Assembly (NCBI GenBank): GCA_900110975.1
Contig: FOFK01000006.1
Span: 102,616-166,615, forward strand
DNA: 64,000 bases
Origin: Lachnospiraceae bacterium RM5
GTDB lineage: Bacteria > Bacillota > Clostridia > Lachnospirales > Lachnospiraceae
Direction of reading: 5' to 3'
Shown: one piece after another, positions 43,643 through 52,957 of the stretch
Numbering within the stretch: position 1 is the first letter of the stretch
Layout of the letters: each line of letters starts with the position of its first letter
Notes under the pieces: model-generated
Seen by the model: only the letters and a program-made list of their open reading frames with translations
What the model was told of the DNA's origin: nothing
Database searches by the model: none
Position numbers and translations under genes: made by a program

Positions 43643-44084
43643 TTTAAGTTATTTTTTTGATTTTTTTCTGGTTGTGTTTTATGTAATTATGGCATATCAG
43701 GATATAAGATATAAATTTATAAGTGGGAAATTTCTTATAATAATGGGATTTTATTTAATAAGTTTAAAAATTTATTTAGAGATAAATATTTTTGGATATG
43801 TAAACTTAAAAGATGTTTTATTTGGAATTATTCCGGGGATTTTTATTTATATTATCAGTATTTTATCTGATGAAAAAATTGGAAAAGGTGATGGGATTAT
43901 TATTTTATTAACAGGGGTTTTATTTGGTGGATTAACAACTATCTTTGCCCTTGGTATTTCACTTTTTGTAATCTCTTTATTTGGAGTAACTCTTATTTTG
44001 TTAAGAAAATATAAGAGAAATCTAAAGATTCCATTTATTCCATTTTTTTCAGTTGGGATACTTATAACGGAAGTGCTTTTATGA
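43635..44084 (+). CDS. Prepilin peptidase (CpaA/TadV-like)
   Basis: 149 residues, A24-family aspartyl peptidase with about five membrane helices. The two catalytic Asp are visible: YQDIRYKFISGKFL after helix 1 and the GxGD motif EKIGKGDGIIILL. It would cut the Flp prepilin at NNAG|MGVIE. Start at the ATG at 43635 because GGAGGG lies 4-5 bases before; the overlapping ATG at 43632 is too close. It lacks the N-terminal methylase domain, as is usual for Tad peptidases. Confidence 0.85.
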   Translation: MNNLSYFFDFFLVVFYVIMAYQDIRYKFISGKFLIIMGFYLISLKIYLEINIFGYVNLKDVLFGIIPGIFIYIISILSDEKIGKGDGIIILLTGVLFGGLTTIFALGISLFVISLFGVTLILLRKYKRNLKIPFIPFFSVGILITEVLL

Positions 44085-44590
44085 AGAGAATTATAAAGAT
44101 AAAAATAAAAAGAAATATGAAAAGAAATGAGAAAAGAAAAATAAATGCCTATATTACTATAGAAAGCAGCTATGTAATGATAATGGTGATAATCGTTCTT
44201 TTGAATATTATTACATTTTCTTTTTATCTGGCGGATGTGCTCATAGCCAAAAGTGATGTAAAGTATATGCTTGATGAAAAGATAAAACTTGATTTTTCAA
44301 GCTATAAAAATATTATTATGCCCGAGGAAATGAGTGAAGACGAGATAGAGGAAATAGTGGATGATATTTTTGATGAGCTTGAATCTGATATGCTTATAAG
44401 TGAAGTTGAATGTGTTGATTTTACAAGGGATAATCAGGGGTATAAGCTGAAGTGCACAATTAAATATACTTATCCTGTTTTAAAAATTGAAAAAAGAAAT
44501 GATATTGTTGTGGAAAGAGATATAACAAATGTGCCTATATTTGTATTAAGGGCAAAAGTTTTAAGTGATATCGCGTTAAAGGGGAGGTGA
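44081..44590 (+). CDS. TadE-like pseudopilin
   Basis: 169 residues. A very basic N-terminus (KRIIKIKIKRNMKRNEKRK) precedes a membrane helix beginning INAYITIESSYVMIMVIIVLL, with the TadE-type Glu. An acidic external domain follows (EEMSEDEIEEIVDDIFDEL). The start overlaps the peptidase stop by 4 bp. Probably a minor pilin of the same machine. Confidence 0.7.
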   Translation: MKRIIKIKIKRNMKRNEKRKINAYITIESSYVMIMVIIVLLNIITFSFYLADVLIAKSDVKYMLDEKIKLDFSSYKNIIMPEEMSEDEIEEIVDDIFDELESDMLISEVECVDFTRDNQGYKLKCTIKYTYPVLKIEKRNDIVVERDITNVPIFVLRAKVLSDIALKGR

Positions 44591-44597
44591 TAGTACC

Positions 44598-45923
44598 TTG
44601 GAAATAAAATATAAAAGAGATATGGAGAATAGCTTTCTATACGTAAAAACGGGGAAAAGTAAGATGGAAGTGGGAATGGATTATCAGACAAAAATGGTGT
44701 TAAACAATGACATTCCAACGCTCCTTAATATGGAAACAGATATTTTTAATAACAAGGTAGAATTTCGCTACAATATAACATCTTTGTATAATGTAAGAAA
44801 AAAGTTTAAGGATAAAAAAGCAGAGTATGAAGATGTTTTGCTTCTGATTGAGGGAATTGTTAAGTTATCTGAAGATATAAATGAATATTTAATCAGCTTT
44901 GAAAATATAATATTTGACTTGTCATTTGTATATATAAATCCGGATGATAATCTTGTTAAATTCTTATTTTTTCCAAAGGATTATAAAAAGGACAAGGATA
45001 GGAATAATGATGATAATGGTAATGAAAATGAAGGTAAGGACACTTATGATTATAGTTACGACATAAGAGAATATTTTAAAGAATTATCCGGGATAGCAAA
45101 TCATGATGATATGCGGGTGACTAAACTTGTTTTTGGATTTCTTGGTATATGTGAAAAAGAAGACTTTGTTTTTTATGATATTATAAAGGAATTTGAGAAG
45201 TTGAAGAAAGATATGGATGTTTCGGAAAAATATATTTATGAGAGATATGATGGGAACTATAATGAACATTATAGTGAAAAATATGGAGAAAAAAATAATG
45301 AAAATGAAAAGATAAACATGTCTGAAAATGATGAGTTTGATGTGGATTTTAACGGTTTTTATCGAAAAAATTCCGGCAGACATATAGGATTAATAAGTAA
45401 GATAAAAAATATGGTAAGTGAAAGTTTTTCATCAGGCAGTATATATAATGAGGTAAAAGATAAAGAGCAAAGCAGAAGTCGTACAGGAAAAATAGATATA
45501 GAAATTGACGATTCGTTTTATTTTGACAATAAAGATGATGCAGATAATATAGATGATATAGATAATATAGGTAATGACAGCATGTCTAATGGCTGTGACG
45601 GGGATAAGACTGTATTTATAAAAAGCATGCCCAATGAGGGCAGGAGACTTATTTCTATTGATGGAAAAGAAAATATTATTATTTCAAAGACACCTTTCTA
45701 TATTGGAAAAGATAAAACCAGCGTGGATGGTTTTATAAATAAAAATTCTGTAAGCAGGATTCATGGGGTTATTTATAAAGAAAGCGAAGAGTATTTTTTA
45801 GAAGATCAAAATACAACAAATGGAACATATGTTAATGGGGAAATGATAAATCCGTATGAAGAAGTATTGCTTGGAAAAGATGATGTCATAAGGTTTGGTG
45901 ATGTGGAGTATGTATTTAAATAA
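44598..45923 (+). CDS. DUF6382 and FHA-domain protein of the Tad cluster
   Basis: 441 residues. N-terminal domain of about 200 residues (MEIKYKRDMENSFLYVKTG, with FYINPDDN-like strand), an Asn/Asp-rich low-complexity linker (about 230-340), and a C-terminal forkhead-associated domain (YIGKDKTSVDGFINKNSVSRIHGVI, DQNTTNGTYVNG). FHA domains bind phosphothreonine, so the pilus may be under control of a Ser/Thr kinase; one is encoded at 56.5 kb. The start is TTG with GGGAGGTGA upstream. Last gene of the Tad operon. Confidence 0.85.
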   Translation: MEIKYKRDMENSFLYVKTGKSKMEVGMDYQTKMVLNNDIPTLLNMETDIFNNKVEFRYNITSLYNVRKKFKDKKAEYEDVLLLIEGIVKLSEDINEYLISFENIIFDLSFVYINPDDNLVKFLFFPKDYKKDKDRNNDDNGNENEGKDTYDYSYDIREYFKELSGIANHDDMRVTKLVFGFLGICEKEDFVFYDIIKEFEKLKKDMDVSEKYIYERYDGNYNEHYSEKYGEKNNENEKINMSENDEFDVDFNGFYRKNSGRHIGLISKIKNMVSESFSSGSIYNEVKDKEQSRSRTGKIDIEIDDSFYFDNKDDADNIDDIDNIGNDSMSNGCDGDKTVFIKSMPNEGRRLISIDGKENIIISKTPFYIGKDKTSVDGFINKNSVSRIHGVIYKESEEYFLEDQNTTNGTYVNGEMINPYEEVLLGKDDVIRFGDVEYVFK

Positions 45924-46011
45924 ATGAAAGTTATTGAAAGATAAAAGAAATGGTGATATTATATAAAAAATATTACCGTTTTAGTAATTTTTTTTGAAAG
46001 AGGGAACGGTT

Positions 46012-46364
46012 ATAGAAATTATATATAATGATAATAGGGTAAGGAAGTTATGTACAGATTTTGTTAAAGCAAAAAAAGATTTACCCATTGATGTTGCTGG
46101 AAAACTTCATGCATTAATAAATTTTATTATAAGTTCAGAAAATCTTTATGATATAGCTAAAGTACATAGATATCATTTTCATTCATTACAAGGAAAAAGA
46201 GAAGGTCAATATGCTATTGATATTTCAGGACGAAATCGGGATATCGTTTAATTATTATTCCATATAATCCAGAAATAGATTTAAGTAGTGAAAAGAATAT
46301 AAATATAATCTATAGAACTACAGAAGTGATTGTTGTATTGGAGGTGTCAAATCATTATGAATAA
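46012..46364 (+). pseudogene. higB: HigB/RelE-like toxin, frameshifted
   Basis: The frame reads IEIIYNDNRVRKLCTDFVKAK...RYHFHSLQGKREGQYAID and then ISGRNRDIV-stop at 46251. Adding one G in the GGG at about 46236-46238 continues the family ending as GYRLIIIPYNP...VIVVLEVSNHYE to a stop at 46362-46364 that overlaps the antitoxin start. In addition there is no standard start codon at the expected place: GAGGG is followed at normal spacing by ATA (46012). The only in-frame start is a TTG at 45994 without a ribosome binding site. The toxin is therefore probably dead. Confidence 0.75.
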
Positions 46365-47463
46365 GATTGAATATAACGAATTAATTGCATTTCATCCGGG
46401 TTACTATATAAAAGATTATATTGATGAGCAAGGGATTACTCAGGAGGAGCTTTCTAAACGACTTATGACAACTCCTAAATATGTAAGTGATTTAGTAAAT
46501 GGTAGAATAAATTTAACTGATGAAATGGCATTAAAATTATCAATCGTTTTTGGGACATCAACTACATTGTGGCTTAATTTAAATCAGAGTTATATTGAAA
46601 AAAAGCTTGAAATTGAAAAGAAGATACAACTGGATGAGGAATGTAAATTTATAAAACAAATAGATTATAAATTCTGGGTTGACTTGGGGGTGGTTAAAGC
46701 TTCTCGTAGTACTGTGGAAAAGGTCATGGAATTGCAACGTTATTTTAGGGTTTCATCTCTTAAGGTTTTAAGTCAAAGAGATTTTTTAGTGCAATATAGA
46801 ACTAGTGTTTCGGATACTTTGGAGATTAATGTTATAAATGCAAATGCGTGGGTTCAGACAGCAATTAATATTGGATACGATATGGATGTTGAACCGTATA
46901 GCAGGAAAAAACTGTTGGAATCAATTTCTAAAATAAGAAGCATGACAGTGCAGGATCCCAAGGAGTTTTATCCAGCATTAAAAAAAATATTAGCAGATTG
47001 TGGCGTTGCTTTGGTATTGCTTCCAAATCTTAAGAATAGTGGTGTTAATGGTGCGGTTAAATGGCTTGGGAAAGATAAAGTTTTATTGGCATTAAACGAT
47101 AGACAAAAGTATGCAGATGTTTTCTGGTTTGCATTGTTTCATGAATTAGGACATGTTTTACAACAAAGGATAAAGGTTCTTTTAGTTAGTGAAAAAAATA
47201 GGGATGAATTAGAAGTAAATGAATTGATTAAAAAATTAGAGACAGAAGCAGATGAGTTTTCAAAAAATACTCTCATTCCACGAGACGAATATGATGAATT
47301 TATAAATCGCTACAAAGGTGGATTTAAAGCAGATGTAATAAATGAATTTGCCTTAAAAATGAATATTCTTCCGGGGATAGTTGTTGGTAGATTGCAGCAG
47401 GATAAATATTTAGAATATAATACAAAACTTAATAGTTTGAAAATTAAATATGTTATTTCCTAG
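46357..47463 (+). CDS. higA: HigA-type antitoxin with ImmA/IrrE peptidase domain
   Basis: 368 residues. N-terminal helix-turn-helix of the HigA/VapI type (HPGYYIKDYIDEQGITQEEL, LMTTPKYVSDLVNGRINLT), a middle helical part, and a C-terminal zinc peptidase domain with HELGHVLQQR (HExxH) and TEADEFSKNTLIP. Fusions of a HigA antitoxin with an IrrE-like domain are known as a family. GGAGGTG lies upstream; the ATG overlaps the reconstructed toxin stop by 8 bp. It appears intact although its toxin is broken. Confidence 0.88.
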   Translation: MNKIEYNELIAFHPGYYIKDYIDEQGITQEELSKRLMTTPKYVSDLVNGRINLTDEMALKLSIVFGTSTTLWLNLNQSYIEKKLEIEKKIQLDEECKFIKQIDYKFWVDLGVVKASRSTVEKVMELQRYFRVSSLKVLSQRDFLVQYRTSVSDTLEINVINANAWVQTAINIGYDMDVEPYSRKKLLESISKIRSMTVQDPKEFYPALKKILADCGVALVLLPNLKNSGVNGAVKWLGKDKVLLALNDRQKYADVFWFALFHELGHVLQQRIKVLLVSEKNRDELEVNELIKKLETEADEFSKNTLIPRDEYDEFINRYKGGFKADVINEFALKMNILPGIVVGRLQQDKYLEYNTKLNSLKIKYVIS

Positions 47464-47476
47464 ATAAATACAAAAA

Positions 47477-47498
47477 CACCCCACCAGCCGGTGGGGTG
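47477..47498 (-). terminator. Terminator of the cysteine protease gene
   Basis: CACCCCACC, loop AGCC, GGTGGGGTG: perfect 9-bp GC-rich stem followed on the minus strand by TTTTTGTATTT. It may also stop the convergent antitoxin transcript. Confidence 0.9.
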
Positions 47499-47535
47499 AA
47501 TCTATATATAGAAAAAAATGTATTATGAAAAAATG

Positions 47536-50500
47536 TTATGAGATAGTTGTTACGTTTCCGTTTTCAATAGCGTATGTTCCTTTTGTTAAGTAGTAGTTAG
47601 AACCGTTTCTGCTATCCCACCAATTGTTACCATTGTTAAAGCAAACCTGTGCACCATTTGCGCTTCCAAGGTCGATAACATATTTCCATGTGTAACCAGC
47701 TTTGTCACTTGCCTGCATGCTTACACCAGGAACATTTGTCCATGATAATCCGTCAACACAGTAGTGAATGTTTGCTGTACTCCAGTTTGAATTATTATAG
47801 TAAACAGTTACAGCATTACTGTCTGTAATAACATATTCCATTGAAGTTGTGTATCTTGCACCGGTATATGCAGCAAATACTGCTGTTAATGTATATGTTC
47901 CGGCTTCTGTTGGAATCCATGTTGCTGTTGCGACTGAATCAGATGCTGAATAAGGATTTGTAACTGTAGGATATAATGTTGTACTTGTTGTTCCATCACT
48001 TATAGTAAATGAATATGAATTATACTGATCTGGCTGGAAATTAACAAATGAAGTACTTAATGTAATTTCAGTTCCTACAGACTGTGATGAAGGTTTATCT
48101 GTTGTAAAGTAATTGAATTTTGGTCCTTCAACAACATAATTATTTATGAAGCCTGATGTAATGTTTCCTCTATTATCAATAACTTCAACTTCAAGTGTAT
48201 AAGTTCCTTCAGAATATGGTGTCCAGTTATAGGAAGCTTCTGACTGACTGCTATCAAAAACTGTACCAGGTCCTATTACTCGTGCTGAACCTGCTTTATA
48301 TATTAAAAATTTGTATTGTACAGGAGTTCCGTTTTCTGTTTTTGCTGTGATTTTTGAATTGTTATATATACCACCGACTTCTCTATCTATAGAAACAGAA
48401 ACCTTTAATGAAGCATCATTTACAACACCATTTTTAATGCCATATGTGCCGGCTGTTAAATAATAATTTGAATTATTATTATTATCCCATAAGCCGTTTC
48501 CATTGTTAAAACAGATCTGTGCGCCATTTGCATCGCCTAAGTCGATAACGTATTTCCAGGTATATTCTTTAATATCACTTCCCTGCATTTTAACACCAGG
48601 AACATCTGTCCAGGATGAGCCATCAACACAGTAGTGAATATTTGCGACTCCATTACCCCATGAACTGTTACTATAGTAAACAGTTAAAAGAGTATTTTTA
48701 TCAACAACGTTAATAGTTTTTGAAACTGTTGCTTCCTGTCCGATGCAGTCCCTGATGTAATAAGTAACTGTATATGTACCAGTTTCAGTTGGAGTGAATG
48801 ATTCGCTATATCCTGATGAACCTGAATAAACAGGAATTGTTGTTGTTACACCATTATGTGTATATGAGAACTGTTTTGTGTTGTATCTGTAATAATATTC
48901 ATTTTCAACAGATACAGATAAGTGAACTTTTTCGTTAACATAAAAATCATCAGAATCCGGTGTTACAGAGAAATCTGTTATCTTTAAACCTTCAACATTA
49001 TAGTTGTAGATATTTTTTGAGGCTGTTTCTCCAGTAACATTATCAGTAACAGTAACAAATAATGTATTTGAACCAACTAATGCATTTGATCCTGCAGGAT
49101 AGTCGATTGATGGGTAAGCGAGACTTAATTCATATGTATTATATGAATGATCATACATTGGGAAGTAATAAGTTGTTCCGTTGTGAACGGCTCCGAATGT
49201 ATAAGAATAATCTCCACTTCCACCTGATACTGTTGCAGCTAAATTAACTTTGTCAAGAATAGTTGGATTGCTGTTTGAAACAGTAAAATCTTTTACTTTG
49301 AAAGTTGAATTTGTAAATGTATAAGTTTTATCAGAACCATCGATTGCATTGTAATCAGGTGTAATTTCAAGAACCTCATTACCGTCTGCTTCAATATAAG
49401 CATCCATTAATGTAAGGTATTTGCTATTTGAGTATGTATCAGATGCTGTTACTGTCCATGTATAATCCTTTACATTATCCTTTGTGATACCTGGGATAAC
49501 ATTGTTAAGGTCGTAAACGATTGTTCCGTCTGTTGCATAATCTGCTCCGTCAAGGGAATAAGAAAGTCTGTTTGCACCAACTGTTGAATAAACATAATCA
49601 GTACCACTATCGTCTGTTTTTGTAGCATTAATAAGAATTTTGTTGTATCTTCTGTCAGATGTATTTAATGTGAGAACCATATTTACATCAGATGCTTTCT
49701 TTACAGTAGAATCAACATACTGAACAGCGTAGTTACACATTGTTGAGTATCTGTTATAGTTATTTACACCAGCCTGGGATGTGCTATTTAATGAGTCATA
49801 TGCCAACCATATAAATCCGTCATTACGATAGTCATCTCCCCATGAATTTGCAATTTTAAAGGCACCTTTTTCGGCTTCTTCAATAGTTCCATTTCCATTA
49901 AGGTCAATGAAAATATTATCGTCATATCCAACGATTGTCATTCTATGTCCAGTTGCTCCGCCTGAAGAAGATTTTACAATATATTCTCCTGCATAATCAG
50001 AACCACTAGGAATATTTGCATATGACCATCCTGAAATATTTGTAGAGAATGTTACAAGGCAACCATTACTAAGATAAGATTTTAATTCATCAAGATCACT
50101 ATCTTTTGGAGAAGTAATAGTGTCAGGTGTGCCAACATAAGCGTAATCTGCTAACCTGTTATTTGTTGCTTCTTCCCAGATGCTTTTTTCAGGGAACCAG
50201 GTTTTGCAGGCATATTCATTATAGTAGCTTTCAAAATCAGCAGTATCCTTATAAGGTGCTCCTGAATGCATTAAAAGATTTAATGCATAGAAAAAGCTGG
50301 AACCACCATCATAAGCCTTTATCTGATTGTATATAAAAGCAGGTGACATTATCTTATCATCAGTAGCTTCAATATCATTAGCTCTACATGTAGCATATGT
50401 AAAAGCATAATATACTTCAGCCCAGCATGTGCAAGAGCCGATGTATTCCTGGCTGTCTACCTTAGGAAAATATTTAGAAGTACTATTATCAACGTGTGAT

Positions 50501-50808
50501 GGATAAGTATCTCCGTCAAGTTCATAAGCAGCTTCGTTATTGTCTTCATTGTCTTCAATAATGCTATCTATAAGTTCTTCGTTACTTACAGCGTCATCAT
50601 CTTTTGAATATAATTCTTCAAGTGTATATGCTTTTTCATCAAGTCCACCAGTTGCATAATCTTCAAAATTGTCTTCGATATTTTCTGTTGTGCTAGTATT
50701 ATCTGCTTTTGCAGCATAAGTCATACCAGGCATAATAGAAAACATCATTGTTATTGCTAAAAGCAATGAAAGTAAACGTTTCTTTTCTGTAAAAAATTTC
50801 TTGTCCAT
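47536..50808 (-). CDS. Secreted papain-like cysteine protease with Ig-like and two starch-binding (CBM25/26-like) modules
   Basis: 1,090 residues. Signal peptide (LLSLLLAITMMFSIMPGMTYAA), propeptide-like acidic stretch to about 105, then a C1A protease: catalytic Cys128 in GSCTCWAEVYYAF, His288 in ATGHRMTIVGYDD, Asn321 in IANSWGDDY. An EF-hand-like loop DLNGNGTIEEAE (about 302-313) is inserted between His and Asn. Ig-like repeats follow. Two modules of about 90 residues (near 705-800 and at the C-terminus) read VYY...SW..ANIHYCVDG.SWT..PGV.M and CFNNGN..WD....NYYL, the CBM25/26 pattern. No LPXTG or membrane anchor is seen. Confidence 0.85.
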   Translation of the reverse strand: MDKKFFTEKKRLLSLLLAITMMFSIMPGMTYAAKADNTSTTENIEDNFEDYATGGLDEKAYTLEELYSKDDDAVSNEELIDSIIEDNEDNNEAAYELDGDTYPSHVDNSTSKYFPKVDSQEYIGSCTCWAEVYYAFTYATCRANDIEATDDKIMSPAFIYNQIKAYDGGSSFFYALNLLMHSGAPYKDTADFESYYNEYACKTWFPEKSIWEEATNNRLADYAYVGTPDTITSPKDSDLDELKSYLSNGCLVTFSTNISGWSYANIPSGSDYAGEYIVKSSSGGATGHRMTIVGYDDNIFIDLNGNGTIEEAEKGAFKIANSWGDDYRNDGFIWLAYDSLNSTSQAGVNNYNRYSTMCNYAVQYVDSTVKKASDVNMVLTLNTSDRRYNKILINATKTDDSGTDYVYSTVGANRLSYSLDGADYATDGTIVYDLNNVIPGITKDNVKDYTWTVTASDTYSNSKYLTLMDAYIEADGNEVLEITPDYNAIDGSDKTYTFTNSTFKVKDFTVSNSNPTILDKVNLAATVSGGSGDYSYTFGAVHNGTTYYFPMYDHSYNTYELSLAYPSIDYPAGSNALVGSNTLFVTVTDNVTGETASKNIYNYNVEGLKITDFSVTPDSDDFYVNEKVHLSVSVENEYYYRYNTKQFSYTHNGVTTTIPVYSGSSGYSESFTPTETGTYTVTYYIRDCIGQEATVSKTINVVDKNTLLTVYYSNSSWGNGVANIHYCVDGSSWTDVPGVKMQGSDIKEYTWKYVIDLGDANGAQICFNNGNGLWDNNNNSNYYLTAGTYGIKNGVVNDASLKVSVSIDREVGGIYNNSKITAKTENGTPVQYKFLIYKAGSARVIGPGTVFDSSQSEASYNWTPYSEGTYTLEVEVIDNRGNITSGFINNYVVEGPKFNYFTTDKPSSQSVGTEITLSTSFVNFQPDQYNSYSFTISDGTTSTTLYPTVTNPYSASDSVATATWIPTEAGTYTLTAVFAAYTGARYTTSMEYVITDSNAVTVYYNNSNWSTANIHYCVDGLSWTNVPGVSMQASDKAGYTWKYVIDLGSANGAQVCFNNGNNWWDSRNGSNYYLTKGTYAIENGNVTTIS

Positions 50809-50852
50809 TTTTTTGCTCCTTTTATTTTTTTTTGTGCGGCTAAAAACTATTT

Positions 50853-50881
50853 TCTATAAATATAGTTCCTATAAACCACAA
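50853..50881 (-). promoter_or_regulatory. Possible promoter of the protease gene
   Basis: Minus strand TTGTGG (complement of 50876-50881), 17-bp spacer, TATAGA (complement of 50853-50858). A moderate match. The remaining 50882-51100 stretch is AT-rich and holds no gene that I can see. Confidence 0.4.
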
Positions 50882-51101
50882 CAGTAAAAAATTATAATAT
50901 AAAACTAAAAATTGATAAATAGTTTTTGGGTTTAATGGAAAAATTTTGGAAGATATGTGAAAAATACTGATAATATAAGGGAAAATTTATGCAAGATTGT
51001 ATTATATAATGATAGTTCAAGCAGTCCTCTTCTATAATAATGGCATTTTGAAGCTTGAAATATTCATACAACATGTATCAACTGTAATGTGGTGGTAATT
51101 C

Positions 51102-51130
51102 TTGATAAATAAGGTTAAAAATGATATAGT
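51102..51130 (+). promoter_or_regulatory. Promoter of the aldolase-like gene
   Basis: TTGATA (51102-51107), 17-bp spacer, TATAGT (51125-51130), about 75 bp before the start. Confidence 0.6.
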
Positions 51131-51205
51131 ATGAAGAGTGAAAAATAAAAGTTTCAGAATAATTTACGAAGTGATCGTGATTATGAAAATATGGAGGGCA
51201 ATAAA

Positions 51206-52177
51206 GTGAACAAAGGTAATTTACTTACATACAGACCGGATATTAAGGTTGTTGATGCTACAGTAAGAGATGGAGGTCTCGTAAATAATTTCTTTTTTAG
51301 TGATGAATTTATAAAATCCTTATATGAAGCTAACTGCAAGGCAGGAGTTGAATATATGGAGTTTGGTTATAAAGCAGATAAAGATATTTTTGATGAGAAA
51401 GAATTTGGTAAGTGGAAATTCTGTAAGGACCAGGATATTTTAGATATTATTGGTGAAAAAGGTGATACAAAAATATCTGTAATGGCAGATGTTGGAAGAT
51501 GTAATTATAAGAGAGATATTGTTAATAAGGCAGATTCTCCTATAGATCTTGTGAGAGTTGCAACTTATATAAATACTATTCCTGCAGCTATTGAGATGAT
51601 TGAAGATGCTCATAATAAAGGATATGAAACAACATGTAATATCATGGCTATTTCAAATGCTAAAGAATCAGAGATAGATATCGCACTTGATTTACTTGGC
51701 AAGTCTTGTGTTGATGGAATATATATTGTTGACAGCTATGGTTCAATGTTCCCTGAAGAAATCAGAAAGCTTTCTGAGACATATTTAGAAGCTGCCGAGA
51801 AATATGGAAAATACATAGGAATTCATTGTCATAACAACATTCAGCTTGCATTTGCAAACACTATAGAGGCATGTGCAGCAGGTGTTTCTTATCTTGATGG
51901 AACAATGTGTGGAATGGGTAGAGGAGCAGGAAACTGCTATCTTGAGCTTTTACTTAATTTCCTTAAGAATCCAAAATATAATATTTATCCTGTATACAAA
52001 TTTATTGAAGAACATATGGTTCTATTGCTTGAAAATCCTGATGTGTTATGGGGTTATGACCTTCCTTATGCGATTACAGGTTATTTGAACCAGCATCCAA
52101 GAACAGCGATTGCAGCAACAAGTGAGAAGAGAAAAGATTACGTTAATTTCTATAACGAACTTATTGAAAAAGATTAA
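51206..52177 (+). CDS. HMGL-like / 4-hydroxy-2-oxovalerate aldolase-like protein
   Basis: About 323 residues, TIM-barrel aldolase of the HMGL-like family. VVDATVRDGGLVNNFFF carries the catalytic RDGG, and GIHCHNNIQLAFANTIEA the metal-binding His-x-His, with GTMCGMGRGAGNCYLELL after it. Family members cleave acyl or oxo acids, with Mn or Mg bound by the Asp and both His. No partner dehydrogenase (DmpF) is near, so the substrate is unknown; many bacteria carry such orphan genes. The start is GTG at 51206 with GGAGG eight bases upstream; an ATG at 51191 overlaps that site. Confidence 0.8.
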   Translation: MNKGNLLTYRPDIKVVDATVRDGGLVNNFFFSDEFIKSLYEANCKAGVEYMEFGYKADKDIFDEKEFGKWKFCKDQDILDIIGEKGDTKISVMADVGRCNYKRDIVNKADSPIDLVRVATYINTIPAAIEMIEDAHNKGYETTCNIMAISNAKESEIDIALDLLGKSCVDGIYIVDSYGSMFPEEIRKLSETYLEAAEKYGKYIGIHCHNNIQLAFANTIEACAAGVSYLDGTMCGMGRGAGNCYLELLLNFLKNPKYNIYPVYKFIEEHMVLLLENPDVLWGYDLPYAITGYLNQHPRTAIAATSEKRKDYVNFYNELIEKD

Positions 52178-52197
52178 TAATATATTATTTACTATGA

Positions 52198-52222
52198 AAA
52201 GAGGCAGAAAATGCCTCTTTTT
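52198..52222 (+). terminator. Terminator of the aldolase-like gene
   Basis: AAAGAGGCA, loop GAAAA, TGCCTCTTT then TT: perfect 9-bp stem with a T-run, 20 bp after the stop. Confidence 0.9.
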
Positions 52223-52252
52223 AAATACCTCTTATAAGGTGAAAGGGTTATT

Positions 52253-52954
52253 ATGGCTTTTGTTGAATTTAAAAATGTAAAAAAAATATATAATATGGGT
52301 GAGGTGGAAATTCAGGCGCTTCAGGGTGCAAATTTTGAAATAGAAGAAGGGGAAATATGTGTTATTGTTGGTGCCAGTGGTGCCGGTAAAACAACAATTT
52401 TAAATATTCTTGGCGGAATGGATGGTGTCAGTGAGGGCGAGGTTATTTTAGATGGAAATAAAATAACTGATTATAATGAGAAGAAACTTACGGATTACAG
52501 AAGATATGATATTGGGTTTGTTTTTCAATTTTATAATCTTATACAGAACCTTACAGCACTTGAAAATGTTGAACTTGCATCACAGATTAGAAAAGCTAAA
52601 ACAGATCCAAAGGAAATATTAGAAAGAGTTGGTTTGAAGGATAGGATGGATAATTTTCCTTCCCAGTTATCAGGTGGTGAGCAGCAGAGAGTTGCCATAG
52701 CAAGAGCTCTTGCGAAAGAACCAAAGCTCATGCTTTGTGATGAGCCGACGGGAGCCCTTGATTATGTAACAGGAAAAAATATTTTAAAATTTCTTCAGAC
52801 AATGGCAAGGGATTATCATATGACAGTTGTGATTATTACCCATAATAATGCGATTTCTGCAATGGCTGACAGAATTATAAGGGTTAAAAACGGACTTATT
52901 GATTCGGTGGAAATAAATAAAAATGCAGTTTCAATAGATGATATAGAGTGGTAG
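52253..52954 (+). CDS. ABC transporter ATP-binding protein (MacB/LolD type)
   Basis: 233 residues. Walker [15 protein letters not shown]-loop [19 protein letters not shown], signature [16 protein letters not shown], Walker [14 protein letters not shown]-loop VIITHNN. The NL-x-A-x-ENV pattern is typical of ATPases that pair with FtsX-type permeases. It is followed after 3 bp by its permease. Confidence 0.96.
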   Translation: MAFVEFKNVKKIYNMGEVEIQALQGANFEIEEGEICVIVGASGAGKTTILNILGGMDGVSEGEVILDGNKITDYNEKKLTDYRRYDIGFVFQFYNLIQNLTALENVELASQIRKAKTDPKEILERVGLKDRMDNFPSQLSGGEQQRVAIARALAKEPKLMLCDEPTGALDYVTGKNILKFLQTMARDYHMTVVIITHNNAISAMADRIIRVKNGLIDSVEINKNAVSIDDIEW

Positions 52955-52957
52955 ATT

